Positions 1-6,944 are shown, numbered from the stretch's first letter. The stretch is DNA of 35,942 nt from JBAWXE01 sp037144255 (GCA_037144255.1 JBAWXE010000016.1:1-35942), one strand, 5' to 3'. Numbers and translations are program-made. The notes: generated by a model from the sequence alone, not told the origin.

Positions 1-950
1 ATGCTTATCAAGCTGGTTTGATACAAGGTTCTGCTTACTATGTATGGGATGCTGAGGCAGGTACAACAGGTGCTTATATTGTACAACCTATTACTGCACC
101 TACCGATTATTATGACTTACCTTCTGCTGGTGCCTTTGTTGTCAATGCAGCTACCAATGGCAACTTGACTTTCCACGAGAGTGATAAAATAGCCAAGGGA
201 GATTATTTATTCAGAACAACAAATGCTGGACCGGTGAACAGAGTAGAATTCAGAGTATACAGCAATAATGATAGTATTTATTGGGATAGATTTTTTGTAT
301 CATTCAATGATCAGGCCAACAACGGTATTGATAATTTTGATGGTTCCAAAGCTTCAAATCCAAATGTGAATTTTTATAGTATTGCTCCTGATAGTACTCA
401 ATTGTCAATTGATGCTCGCCCATTTGTAAATAACACAGTGATACCATTAGGTTTCAAAACAACAATGCCGGCACAGCAATACAAGATTAAAGTTCAGACA
501 TATGCTTTGGCATCAGATCATATAATGTATCTGGTAGATAATTATCTGAATACTGTGCAACCAATGCAATTAGGTTCTGAATATACATTTGATGTTACTT
601 CAGATCCATTGTCTCAAGGTAATGACAGATTCCAATTAAATGGTGCAATTGTTACATCCACAACAGCCGTTAATAATACACCTGCACAATTATCCTCTAC
701 TTTAAAAGTAGCTATTGCACCTAATCCTGCTGTAGATATGACAAGCATTAGTTTTGAAGGTGCAGATGCTAACAGTGCAACATCTGTTGTTATTAATAAC
801 ATTAACGGCCAAGATGTATATAGCGTAAATGTAAAAGCGTCTAACACTGGTAAAGTAAATGTTCCATTGCAAAATTTAGCTGCAGGAATTTACATGGTTA
901 CAATATCAAACGGTGCAAATACAATTACCGAACGTTTGGTAAAACAATAA
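1..950 (+). CDS. T9SS type A cargo protein, 5' end outside window
   Basis: The reading frame is open from base 3 to the stop at 948-950, so the true start lies upstream of the window; the TTG at 18 is merely the first possible start codon inside it. The last ~80 residues form a T9SS type A sorting domain: a YPNP-like IAPNP motif, a VVINNINGQDV strand, then LAAGIYMV and a basic end (ERLVKQ). The preceding ~220 residues are a Thr/Asn/Asp-rich beta-type exported region with a segment (NPNVNFYSI, SIDARPF, IPLGF) that I associate with large Bacteroidota adhesin-like surface proteins; I cannot name the domain. Such proteins are exported by Sec, moved across the outer membrane by T9SS and lose the tail. 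A strong hairpin terminator follows 20 bases after the stop. Function of the mature protein is unknown. Confidence 0.85.
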   Translation, partial: AYQAGLIQGSAYYVWDAEAGTTGAYIVQPITAPTDYYDLPSAGAFVVNAATNGNLTFHESDKIAKGDYLFRTTNAGPVNRVEFRVYSNNDSIYWDRFFVSFNDQANNGIDNFDGSKASNPNVNFYSIAPDSTQLSIDARPFVNNTVIPLGFKTTMPAQQYKIKVQTYALASDHIMYLVDNYLNTVQPMQLGSEYTFDVTSDPLSQGNDRFQLNGAIVTSTTAVNNTPAQLSSTLKVAIAPNPAVDMTSISFEGADANSATSVVINNINGQDVYSVNVKASNTGKVNVPLQNLAAGIYMVTISNGANTITERLVKQ

Positions 951-965
951 ATTGATATTACTACA

Positions 966-1008
966 AAAAAGCAAAGGCTCTTCATTTGAAGAGCCTTTGC
1001 TTTTTTTA
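966..1008 (+). terminator. Intrinsic terminator, probably bidirectional
   Basis: Perfect 13-bp inverted repeat GCAAAGGCTCTTC / GAAGAGCCTTTGC (971-983 and 988-1000) with a 4-base loop. An A-run precedes it and a T-run follows, so it can stop the T9SS cargo gene on the plus strand and the mini-lipoprotein gene (1038-1325) on the minus strand. Confidence 0.9.
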
Positions 1009-1037
1009 TTTTTGTACACCCAATGATCTAGGGTTTT

Positions 1038-1325
1038 CTACTTAGCGTATCTAGTATGTTTATCAGAGTTCAATAATGGTGTATGATAGCTATGGTAATT
1101 ATAACTTGGCGTAGCACGATATCTATATCTGATGCTTCTATGCGGTTTTAGATCATAACGATGGTTGTATCTTGGATGCATTATACCTGCATTGCTGGAA
1201 TTCCTATAACCCAAATATCTATAGCTGGTCATTCTATGTGGGGTATAATAGTCATAAGGAGAACATGAGCTTAAGAATACAGCACTTAAGATCAATGCAA
1301 ACATTGCCAAATAAACATTCTTCAT
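1038..1325 (-). CDS. Small Tyr/Arg/His-rich lipoprotein
   Basis: A 95-aa protein with a lipoprotein signal peptide: MKN start, hydrophobic stretch about residues 4-19 and a lipobox LSSC with Cys21. The mature part is short and made mostly of Tyr, Arg, His, Ser and Asn (for example PYDYYTPHR, YRYLGYR, IRYRYRA), with no known domain. It would be anchored in the inner or outer membrane. It resembles in design the 58-aa His-rich lipoprotein at 4050-4226, and both may be members of a fast-evolving class of tiny envelope lipoproteins. Upstream bases 1326-1555 hold only AT-rich sequence with no promoter match that I would defend. It ends 30 bases from a terminator shared with the convergent T9SS gene. 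Function unknown. Confidence 0.7.
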   Translation of the reverse strand: MKNVYLAMFALILSAVFLSSCSPYDYYTPHRMTSYRYLGYRNSSNAGIMHPRYNHRYDLKPHRSIRYRYRATPSYNYHSYHTPLLNSDKHTRYAK

Positions 1326-1555
1326 ATTATTTTACTATTTACGGGTATGAAATTACAATAACATTGTGATATTTCATAATATGCATATATTTTTTTGTAA
1401 TCCTTTAACTAATTGAAACAACTTGTATTGAATTTTTCAAACAATTGCTAATTACCATGTTGTGTATTGTTTTTCCTTCTTATAGATACTAAAGAGAGAA
1501 CTCCATTAATTGATCTTAAAAGGTTGTTGCATATTGCAATGTAGAAGTTATTAAC

Positions 1556-2350
1556 TTATTCTTCTTCTACTTTAGAATCTACTATCTTATGTTTCAGTTC
1601 TCCCAAAAATCCCAAAGGACGAAATCGTTTCTTCTTCTTCAGCCCAAATCCTTCAATAGCAAATTGATTGATATGGCTCACAGCATCATTCACAGAGTCT
1701 GTAAATAAGAACAACTCTATATCATCCGGACTAATAGTCTTTTCATTCACCATTCGTTGCATATGAGCATACAGATCTTTATGATATTCTTTGCCCATTA
1801 ACACTACCGGAAATCTTTTGGTCTTACCTGTTTGTATCAGAGTTATTGACTCAAAGAACTCATCGAGTGTGCCATAGCCCCCCGGCATAACTACAAAGGC
1901 ATATGAGTATTTGGTAAGTAGTATTTTACGCACAAAGAAAAAGTGCATATTCAGCCATTTATCCAGATATGGGTTGGGCTTTTGCTCCTTTGGTAGTATG
2001 ATGTTACAACCTATAGATATACCTCCTGCTTCTTGTGCCCCTCGGTTGGCAGCTTCCATTATACCCGGCCCACCACCTGTCATTACACTAAATCCCAAAT
2101 AGGCCATTTCTTGTCCGATCTTTCTGGCTTGTTCGTAGTAGGGGTGTGACTCTGCAAATCTTGCAGAACCAAACACGGTAACACAAGGACCTATAAAGTG
2201 CAGTTTTCTGAACCCAGATACAAATTCCTTAATAGTATGCATGAGGAATATGAACTCTTCCCAGCGGGAGTGTGGTCCCTCTAAGAAAACTTGTTCACGC
2301 TTGGAATTTATGGGCGTGAAGTTCTTATGTATACTATTTTGCTGATCCAT
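1556..2350 (-). CDS. LOG-family (TIGR00730-type) Rossmann protein
   Basis: A 264-aa protein with the diagnostic motifs of the LOG (Lonely Guy) / misannotated lysine-decarboxylase family: VFGSAR at about 59-64, TGGGPGIME at 91-99 and PGGYGTLDE at 156-164. Proteins of this family that have been tested cleave nucleoside 5'-monophosphates, including cytokinin ribotides, into base and ribose 5-phosphate (phosphoribohydrolases). The PGGxGTxxE motif supplies the nucleotide-binding loop and the catalytic Glu, both intact here. The ORF is longer than the ~190-aa short LOG type and matches the longer bacterial type with about 50 extra N-terminal residues and a basic C-terminal tail (KKKKRFRP). It lies 19 bases downstream of the 183-aa gene at 2370-2921, so the two are probably cotranscribed. 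The true substrate cannot be told from sequence. Confidence 0.9.
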   Translation of the reverse strand: MDQQNSIHKNFTPINSKREQVFLEGPHSRWEEFIFLMHTIKEFVSGFRKLHFIGPCVTVFGSARFAESHPYYEQARKIGQEMAYLGFSVMTGGGPGIMEAANRGAQEAGGISIGCNIILPKEQKPNPYLDKWLNMHFFFVRKILLTKYSYAFVVMPGGYGTLDEFFESITLIQTGKTKRFPVVLMGKEYHKDLYAHMQRMVNEKTISPDDIELFLFTDSVNDAVSHINQFAIEGFGLKKKKRFRPLGFLGELKHKIVDSKVEEE

Positions 2351-2369
2351 ATACTACTGGTAACTACTA

Positions 2370-2921
2370 TTACTCCTTAGTACTAGCTCCTTTGAACTGA
2401 TGATGTGTCTCTTTGAATAGTACATTGAATGTTGTAAGCGAACCATACACGCCTGTTATATATTGCTGCAGGTCTACTTTTTCTTCGTCTGTCAGTACTT
2501 TGTGCGAATTGATTTTTTGCTCTATCAGTCGCATTTTATCCCTCACCATTACTATTTTATGAAAGAAGGTCTCTATAGGCACTTCTTTATTTTGTAGTGA
2601 GCTGTCTTGTGGTTGCAGTATCATAGTGCCATTATTCCATTTCATGGCCATAGGCACCAATTGCATCTCATTCAGTCTGCGATCCAGTATATTATCCAAT
2701 GCTTGCTCTATGTCTGAAATACTGATATGTTCGCTAGTGCCGGGTGCCGGTTGGCTTTCTATTATTTTCAGGTTGGCAAATTCTCTGTTGATACTTTTGG
2801 CACTTTGTTGAGATTTGAACCAGATAATATACGATTCAGTAGTAAGGTCCACTACTACTCCTTTACCAAAATGAGGATGTTCTACTCTAGAACCAATTCC
2901 TAATATGATTTCTTCTTCCAT
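2370..2921 (-). CDS. Protein with UvrD-tail-like (Tudor/SH3) N-terminal domain
   Basis: A 183-aa cytoplasmic protein without signal or membrane segment. Residues about 9-55 (GSRVEHPHFGKGVVVDL ... INREFANLKII) read like the small Tudor-like barrel at the end of UvrD/PcrA helicases, with the pattern GxRVxHxxFGxGxV, acidic-aromatic strand, then a closing FANL. In UvrD/PcrA this domain touches RNA polymerase. The rest (70-183) is predicted mostly helical and highly charged, with no family I recognise. No helicase motifs exist in it or next to it, so here the barrel is detached from a helicase. It is in a minus-strand run between the MmcQ-like gene (50 bases upstream) and the LOG gene (19 bases downstream). 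The fold assignment is my inference from the motif; the function is unknown. Confidence 0.75.
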   Translation of the reverse strand: MEEEIILGIGSRVEHPHFGKGVVVDLTTESYIIWFKSQQSAKSINREFANLKIIESQPAPGTSEHISISDIEQALDNILDRRLNEMQLVPMAMKWNNGTMILQPQDSSLQNKEVPIETFFHKIVMVRDKMRLIEQKINSHKVLTDEEKVDLQQYITGVYGSLTTFNVLFKETHHQFKGASTKE

Positions 2922-2970
2922 AACTATGATTGTAAAACGAATATATGAAACTTCAGATTTGGAATGACAC

Positions 2971-3294
2971 TTACTTTTTGCCTGCCACTAGTTTATAGGA
3001 CATGTCTATCATTTCTTTTACCTGCTTGTTGTTCAGTGTCCCATCTATGATAATGGTATTCCAGTGCTTCTTGTTCATGTGGTAGCCGGGTATGATACTG
3101 GAGTATTCTTCACGCAGCTCTATAGCTTTTTCAGGCTCACATTTCACATTGAATTGCAGTGGGTCTGTATTCAGGCTCATCAGTAGGAATATCTTTCCCT
3201 TTACCTTGAATACTAGTACCTCCTCACCAAAAGGAAATCCTTCTTCTACTCCATCTTTTCCAATAGCATGATCCCGTATTTCTTCAATATTCAT
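2971..3294 (-). CDS. MmcQ/YjbR-family protein
   Basis: A 107-aa protein that matches the MmcQ/YjbR family over its whole length: an N-terminal helix, EGFPFGEEVLVFKVKGKIF, a strand with the LQFNVKCEP segment, then PGYHMNKKHWNTI and a C-terminal helix. The family has a double-wing fold like the CyaY/MotA-C type DNA-binding domain; DNA binding has been proposed but the biological role is not established. The length is typical. The gene lies 10 bases downstream of the YwqK-like gene on the same strand, so cotranscription is likely. Confidence 0.85.
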   Translation of the reverse strand: MNIEEIRDHAIGKDGVEEGFPFGEEVLVFKVKGKIFLLMSLNTDPLQFNVKCEPEKAIELREEYSSIIPGYHMNKKHWNTIIIDGTLNNKQVKEMIDMSYKLVAGKK

Positions 3295-3304
3295 AGGGCT
3301 GATA

Positions 3305-3967
3305 TCAATGGTTATCTTCCTTCTTTAGTAATTCCCCACTCGCACTATAGGTTTCCCATATGCCCATTTTTTCGGGTTTGGGTCTACGTGTAGGCATCAG
3401 CTTCATGATCTGTTGTCCTGTTATTGGGTCCTCCACATATATAGTGTCTTTGGCATTGTTATCTATACTGGCTTTGTACAGGCCATCGGTCTTTAGCTGT
3501 CCATTCTCATGGTACTCTCGATAGCTGCCTGTCATGCAGTAAAAATTCTCTTCGTTATATATAAGTGCCAAAGTATAAGTTTCCTTAAGTCTGCCGCTAG
3601 GGTAGTACTTTTCCCATTGCCCTACTGGGTTGTTCTTGTAATAATATCCTGTGGTCTTTGGTTTGCCATTGCTGTAATATTCTATCCAGCGACCTTCGCG
3701 TGCGTAACCATCTGTCTCTGAGCTCAGTGTACCTTCTACCATTACCTTGCGGTCTTTGGTCAATAACCTATATGTAAGTGGATCTTCACCTAAGAATACC
3801 ATGTTCTCTTCACTACCATTGGCATGATAGTATTTGCCGGAGTCGGTTTCCTTCATTACTTGCCCTTCTTCTTCCGGTGTTATTTGTAGTGGGGTTTCTA
3901 TCTGCGCATGTAAAGTCAAACTTAAACAATAGAACCCCAGCATTAATAGCAATCTTTTCATATTCAT
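3305..3967 (-). CDS. Exported MORN-like repeat protein (YwqK-type)
   Basis: The frame is open further up to a GTG at 4042, but the ATG at 3967 gives a clean signal peptide (MNMKRLLLMLGFYCLSLTLHA, cleaved before QIETP), so I chose that start; it yields 220 aa. The mature part holds at least three MORN-variant repeats of the form G-x-W-x-x-Y-Y-x-x-G-x-x-x-x-x-G: GRWIEYYSNGKPKTTGYYY, GQWEKYYPSGRLKETY, and SYREYHENGQLKTDG, plus a last copy MGIWETYSASGELLKKE. These repeats are what automated pipelines call the toxin-antitoxin YwqK-family antitoxin, but in Bacteroidota such proteins are usually exported, and no toxin gene is next to it. I would not infer a toxin-antitoxin role. Likely periplasmic or surface-associated; function unknown. 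Confidence 0.8.
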   Translation of the reverse strand: MNMKRLLLMLGFYCLSLTLHAQIETPLQITPEEEGQVMKETDSGKYYHANGSEENMVFLGEDPLTYRLLTKDRKVMVEGTLSSETDGYAREGRWIEYYSNGKPKTTGYYYKNNPVGQWEKYYPSGRLKETYTLALIYNEENFYCMTGSYREYHENGQLKTDGLYKASIDNNAKDTIYVEDPITGQQIMKLMPTRRPKPEKMGIWETYSASGELLKKEDNH

Positions 3968-4049
3968 TGTAAACAATGATGATGCCATAAAAGTAAAACA
4001 ATAATGGCAACATGCGATGCCATTATCGTTGCAGTCTTTCACATAGTTT

Positions 4050-4226
4050 TTAGGCTATTTCATCTGTTAGGCAGGCAGTAGAAGCCCGTAGGTACAAGAT
4101 GCCATAGTAACCTCTATGCCAGTGTCTGTGGTGATGGTAGTGGTGTCTAGGTGGCACCACTACTATACAAGAACTGAAGCCCGTAGCTACAGCTATTAAT
4201 ATTATAAATATTTTGAGGGCTTTCAT
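4050..4226 (-). CDS. 58-aa His-rich mini-lipoprotein
   Basis: A short ORF below usual size cut-offs. It reads MKALKIFIILIAVATGFSSC at the N terminus: a lysine-bearing n-region, hydrophobic core and a lipobox FSSC with Cys20. The mature 38 residues begin IVVVPPRHHYHHHRHWHRGY, that is eight His in about 14 residues with interspersed Arg, Tyr and Trp, then end in a short neutral stretch. A perfect lipoprotein signal followed by a compositionally odd tail is strong evidence that this is a real gene. The His cluster suggests metal binding or cell-surface charge modulation, which is inference only. It sits between the transglutaminase-like gene (upstream, same strand) and the YwqK-like gene. Its start codon directly follows a nested inverted repeat (4227-4282). 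Confidence 0.7.
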   Translation of the reverse strand: MKALKIFIILIAVATGFSSCIVVVPPRHHYHHHRHWHRGYYGILYLRASTACLTDEIA

Positions 4227-4282
4227 GTCCGCTACATTTGATACTTGGATAACATTACATATCCAAGGTTTAAGATGCGGAC
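4227..4282 (-). promoter_or_regulatory. Nested inverted repeats abutting the mini-lipoprotein start
   Basis: Two nested perfect inverted repeats: an inner pair CTTGGATA / TATCCAAG (4244-4251 and 4260-4267, 8-base loop) and an outer pair GTCCGC / GCGGAC (4227-4232 and 4277-4282). On the minus strand the outer arm ends one base before the ATG at 4226. The structure could fold in the intercistronic mRNA between the transglutaminase-like gene and the mini-lipoprotein, limiting translation start or protecting the 3' end. No T-run follows, so it is not a standard terminator. Confidence 0.45.
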
Positions 4283-4298
4283 TTTAATAAGGGAACTT

Positions 4299-5327
4299 TT
4301 ACAATTTCTTAAGAGTAGCAGCGTCTTTCTTCTGTTCGCCTTTGGTCTTTACATTGTCTTTTTCTTTGTCAGATCTCGATGCTCTGTCTATATCTGCTTT
4401 GAATGCAAAGGCCAATGTATTATTGACATATAGGAATGCAGGCACCGATCCCGATGCAAGCAATGGCATATCTATTTCCAGTATGTTCTCTTTCAGCTTG
4501 TAAGGAGCAGGTACAGCTGCCATCTTCTCAAAACTCACAGTTACACTATGTACCACACTCGTATCATCTATTTGAAAAACAAAGTGTTTCGTTCTGCCTT
4601 GTGTGCCTGTAAGATTGCCATTTACAGTTTTATCCATGCGTATATGATACTGCACTGCCGCAGCTCCTACCACAGGGCTACGATTGTACACCACTGCTGT
4701 AACAGGTGTATCTATGTATTGCATCTTCTTATTATCAGGGAAGTGGCTATATGCAAACAGCTTATTATCCGGAAAGAACCATGCTTCTGTATATGCCTTG
4801 TTGAATTTCCATAAGTGCACATCTGTAGTGCCTGCAGCCCATGTTGGGTCTACCAGAAACCACTTGTTGTTGATGCATACTGCATTCCATACATGCCTGT
4901 CTCTGTCATACATATCACCTATACCATAAGTATTTGATTTGCCATAACCTTCTATAGTGATGCATTTTATCTTCGCCAAATCGCAAAGGGTCTTATATAG
5001 ATCCGTATAACCTTCGGCAGTGCTGGCTCTATCATTCAGTGCAGTAAGTGCATTAGTAAGATGGTGTTTAGGGTGGCGTGCCGCTTTACAATCAAAATCT
5101 ACATTAGTAGCTATCCATGTATATATAGCACGTGCCATCATTACAGGCTCACCATGTGCCACATTCTGCAATTTGTTTACTATGTCTTTATAGCCACCAC
5201 TACTTATAGGTCCTAATGCTATCACAGCAGCATCCTGCTTTCTCATCGCATCTCTGTCTATTATTTGTGCATAGCTGCCAGTAGTAAGTGTAGTAAGTAG
5301 GGCAATTATAATGAACAAGTTTCTCAT
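4299..5327 (-). CDS. Exported transglutaminase-like protein, catalytic Cys missing
   Basis: A 342-aa protein with an N-terminal signal peptide (MRNLFIIIALLTTLTTGSYA, then QIIDRD) and a transglutaminase-like core at about 60-170. Typical marks of the core are present: ARAIYTWIATNVDFD, the helix after the active-site loop (EGYTDLYKTLCDLAKIKC), the His strand DRHVWNAV with His145, and WFLVDPTW with Asp160. In the family the helix starts with G-x-C-x-G-Y, the Cys being the nucleophile; here the segment reads STAEGYT with Ala104 (codon GCC) at that place, so the enzyme is probably catalytically dead and may act as a binding module. Residues 200-310 look like a beta-rich C-terminal domain of unknown type; the last ~30 residues are Lys/Asp/Arg-rich. 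It starts the minus-strand run whose next gene is the 58-aa lipoprotein. Confidence 0.85.
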   Translation of the reverse strand: MRNLFIIIALLTTLTTGSYAQIIDRDAMRKQDAAVIALGPISSGGYKDIVNKLQNVAHGEPVMMARAIYTWIATNVDFDCKAARHPKHHLTNALTALNDRASTAEGYTDLYKTLCDLAKIKCITIEGYGKSNTYGIGDMYDRDRHVWNAVCINNKWFLVDPTWAAGTTDVHLWKFNKAYTEAWFFPDNKLFAYSHFPDNKKMQYIDTPVTAVVYNRSPVVGAAAVQYHIRMDKTVNGNLTGTQGRTKHFVFQIDDTSVVHSVTVSFEKMAAVPAPYKLKENILEIDMPLLASGSVPAFLYVNNTLAFAFKADIDRASRSDKEKDNVKTKGEQKKDAATLKKL

Positions 5328-5548
5328 TCTGTACTATAGCTTTTGCGAAAAATACTGATACTTATTGGAATCTTATAAATAAGACCCGTTAAATCAGGCA
5401 ATACCAATATATTTCTATATCAAAACAGTATTTATTATATTCTATCATCCCATGCTGGCTGTGGTAGTAAAGACGCAATGTGACTATTAAACTTAAAGTT
5501 TAATTTTAGGTCTAAATTCCTGTTCATCAGCAGTATAGAATACCCATT

Positions 5549-6412
5549 ATGCATAATAGATCTGTAATAATATTTGCGCTCTTTACCATTTTCATAGTAG
5601 CCTCTTGCAGTAGTAGCAAACACAGCCATAAACAAGTAAAACGTTTGCCCGGCAAATGGCAGGCCACTCCTATAGTAGTAGATGGTAACAATAAAGACTG
5701 GCCTAATGTATATCCTTTCCAGGATGATAAAGCCATGATAAGTTATGCCATTACCAATGATAAGGACAATCTGTACATTACTATGATGACCGGCGATCAG
5801 CTCACTGCTATGAAGATATTGCAGGAAGGTTTTTTGCTCTGGGTAGATAAAACAGGCAGCAAAGAACAAGAAACAGCTATTTGTTTCCCCAAGGGCTATA
5901 ATAGGGCCGAAGTGCAAGGTACTGAAAGAAGGCGAGGAGAGCATGCTAACAATCTGGCCGAACGTATCAATAAAGGTTTGGATAAGGCTACTGCTTTTAC
6001 AATGGATGGTTTTTTAGCATGTAATGGTACCTATGAAGTAAGTAGCGGCGATAGTTGTGGTATAGTTGTGGGCATAGGTTTAGATGAGTTCAATCAGCTT
6101 GTATGGGAAGCAGCGATACCTTTTAAAGCCTTTTATAATAAGGCAGGTATTGAAAGAAGGGATAGAGGTAAACCTATAAGTATATGTTTTGATATAAAAG
6201 GACGGGACAGACCGGCTGGCAATGCTGGCGGAATGAATAGCCGCCCTCGGGTAAGTGTAGGCATATCCGGTATGGGAGGCATGGGTATGGGTATGGGCAT
6301 GGGTGGTTTTGGAGGTGGAGGCCGTAGGGGTGGTAGCGGTAGAGGAGAAGCTAATGAAGCGCTGTATAAAAGCACTAAGACCTGGGCAAAAGTGGGTATA
6401 GCTTTTCAGTAA
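5549..6412 (+). CDS. Lipoprotein with CBM9-like domain and Gly/Met-rich tail
   Basis: A 287-aa protein with a lipoprotein signal (hydrophobic residues 6-17, lipobox VASC, Cys20). Residues about 35-215 look like a family 9 carbohydrate-binding-type beta sandwich: PIVVDGNNKDWP, then ISYAITNDKDNLYITM, the strand LLWVDKTG, ICFPKGY, and a later LVWEAAIPFKAF. Such domains bind sugar ends or mediate surface contacts and are also found without a proven ligand. After it comes a low-complexity segment (about 226-275): GISGMGGMGMGMGMGGFGGG, then RRGGSGRGEAN. The tail ends in a normal strand (TWAKVGIAF), so the Gly-rich stretch is probably a flexible insert between the last two strands. The gene is monocistronic; a 169-aa antisense frame across its 5' half is not coding. 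Confidence 0.75.
   Translation: MHNRSVIIFALFTIFIVASCSSSKHSHKQVKRLPGKWQATPIVVDGNNKDWPNVYPFQDDKAMISYAITNDKDNLYITMMTGDQLTAMKILQEGFLLWVDKTGSKEQETAICFPKGYNRAEVQGTERRRGEHANNLAERINKGLDKATAFTMDGFLACNGTYEVSSGDSCGIVVGIGLDEFNQLVWEAAIPFKAFYNKAGIERRDRGKPISICFDIKGRDRPAGNAGGMNSRPRVSVGISGMGGMGMGMGMGGFGGGGRRGGSGRGEANEALYKSTKTWAKVGIAFQ
6281..6304 (+). repeat. In-frame ATGGGT/ATGGGC hexamer repeat (Met-Gly)4
   Basis: Four tandem copies of ATGGG(T/C) inside the CBM9-like lipoprotein gene, encoding Met-Gly four times. Being a multiple of three, copy-number change by slippage would lengthen or shorten the linker without breaking the frame. Confidence 0.8.
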
Positions 6413-6464
6413 ATAGATAACATTTATTTGGAATCGCCTACCTCTATTTCGTATATTTGCCTTG

Positions 6465-6582
6465 TCCGCCGAAGCCTATAGCGTAGGAGGATGCCTCTCA
6501 GGGTCGTCATCTCGACCGTAGGGAGGTCTGACCCTCAAAAAATAAATAAACAGATTCGGGGGAATCCCGAACTCGTTTCGGG
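6465..6582. repeat. Composite palindromic repeat, copy 1
   Basis: Three palindromic modules in a row. Module A (6465-6491) is an imperfect hairpin beginning TCCGCCGAAGC and ending GCGTAGGAGGA. Module B (6500-6535) has arms AGGGTC/GACCCT around an inner GACC/GGTC pair. Module C (6555-6582) has three half-sites TTCGGG, CCCGAA, TTCGGG, of which the middle one can pair with either neighbour but not both. Bases 6527-6582 are repeated almost exactly at 6891-6944. This is typical of non-autonomous intergenic repeats with conserved RNA or DNA structure. Confidence 0.75.
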
Positions 6583-6623
6583 ACTGAGCATTTGCAAAAT
6601 GTCCTTCATATTGCAAAATATTC

Positions 6624-6684
6624 ACCGGTAAAAACCGGAAATCGATCGGTAATTTTTCGGAAACAATTCGGTAAAATCGGAAAT
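6624..6684. repeat. Three imperfect CGGTAA...CGGAAA repeats
   Basis: Three successive units of about 18-22 bases: CCGGTAAAAACCGGAAAT (6624 on), TCGGTAATTTTTCGGAAAC (6645 on), and TCGGTAAAATCGGAAAT (6668-6684). Each unit starts CGGTAA and ends CGGAAA with an A/T core, so they look like degenerate tandem copies. No function is evident. Confidence 0.6.
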
Positions 6685-6870
6685 TAAAACCACCCTTTTG
6701 TTATTTGGATTTTGTACTTGGAATTTCTCTCGTGTAACCCAAATGTAACCTTTGAATCCACACAATACTATGATAATCAATCACTTATTCTTTTCATGTA
6801 ACCATAAAAAAATTACAGAGAATGTAACATTTGCCCCATCCTAGCTACATCTCTCAGCCCACTACCGTCA

Positions 6871-6944
6871 TTGCGGCCACCGAGCCGCAATCTGACCCTC
6901 AAAAAATAAAAAACATACTCGGGGAATCCCGAACTCGTTTCGGG
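6871..6944. repeat. Composite palindromic repeat, copy 2
   Basis: Module B here is a perfect 7-bp stem TTGCGGC / GCCGCAA (6871-6877 and 6884-6890) at the place where copy 1 has a different stem, while the following 54 bases (6891-6944) match copy 1 (6527-6582) with a two-base gap and a few changes. Module C is kept: TCGGG, CCCGAA, TTCGGG. A change of stem sequence with retained pairing suggests that structure matters. The copy lies directly upstream of the broken T9SS tail and in the same direct orientation as copy 1. Confidence 0.75.

Noticed and set aside
3305..3967. Toxin-antitoxin system suggested by the YwqK label
   Set aside because: The protein is exported and has MORN-like repeats; no toxin-like ORF is adjacent.
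3968..4042. N-terminal extension of the YwqK-like protein from GTG at 4042
   Set aside because: It would put 25 residues with several Cys before a good signal peptide that begins at 3967.
5435..5944. 169-aa open frame on the minus strand over the start of the CBM9-like gene
   Set aside because: It overlaps the lipoprotein signal and domain of the plus-strand gene, and has no coherent composition, signal or domain of its own.
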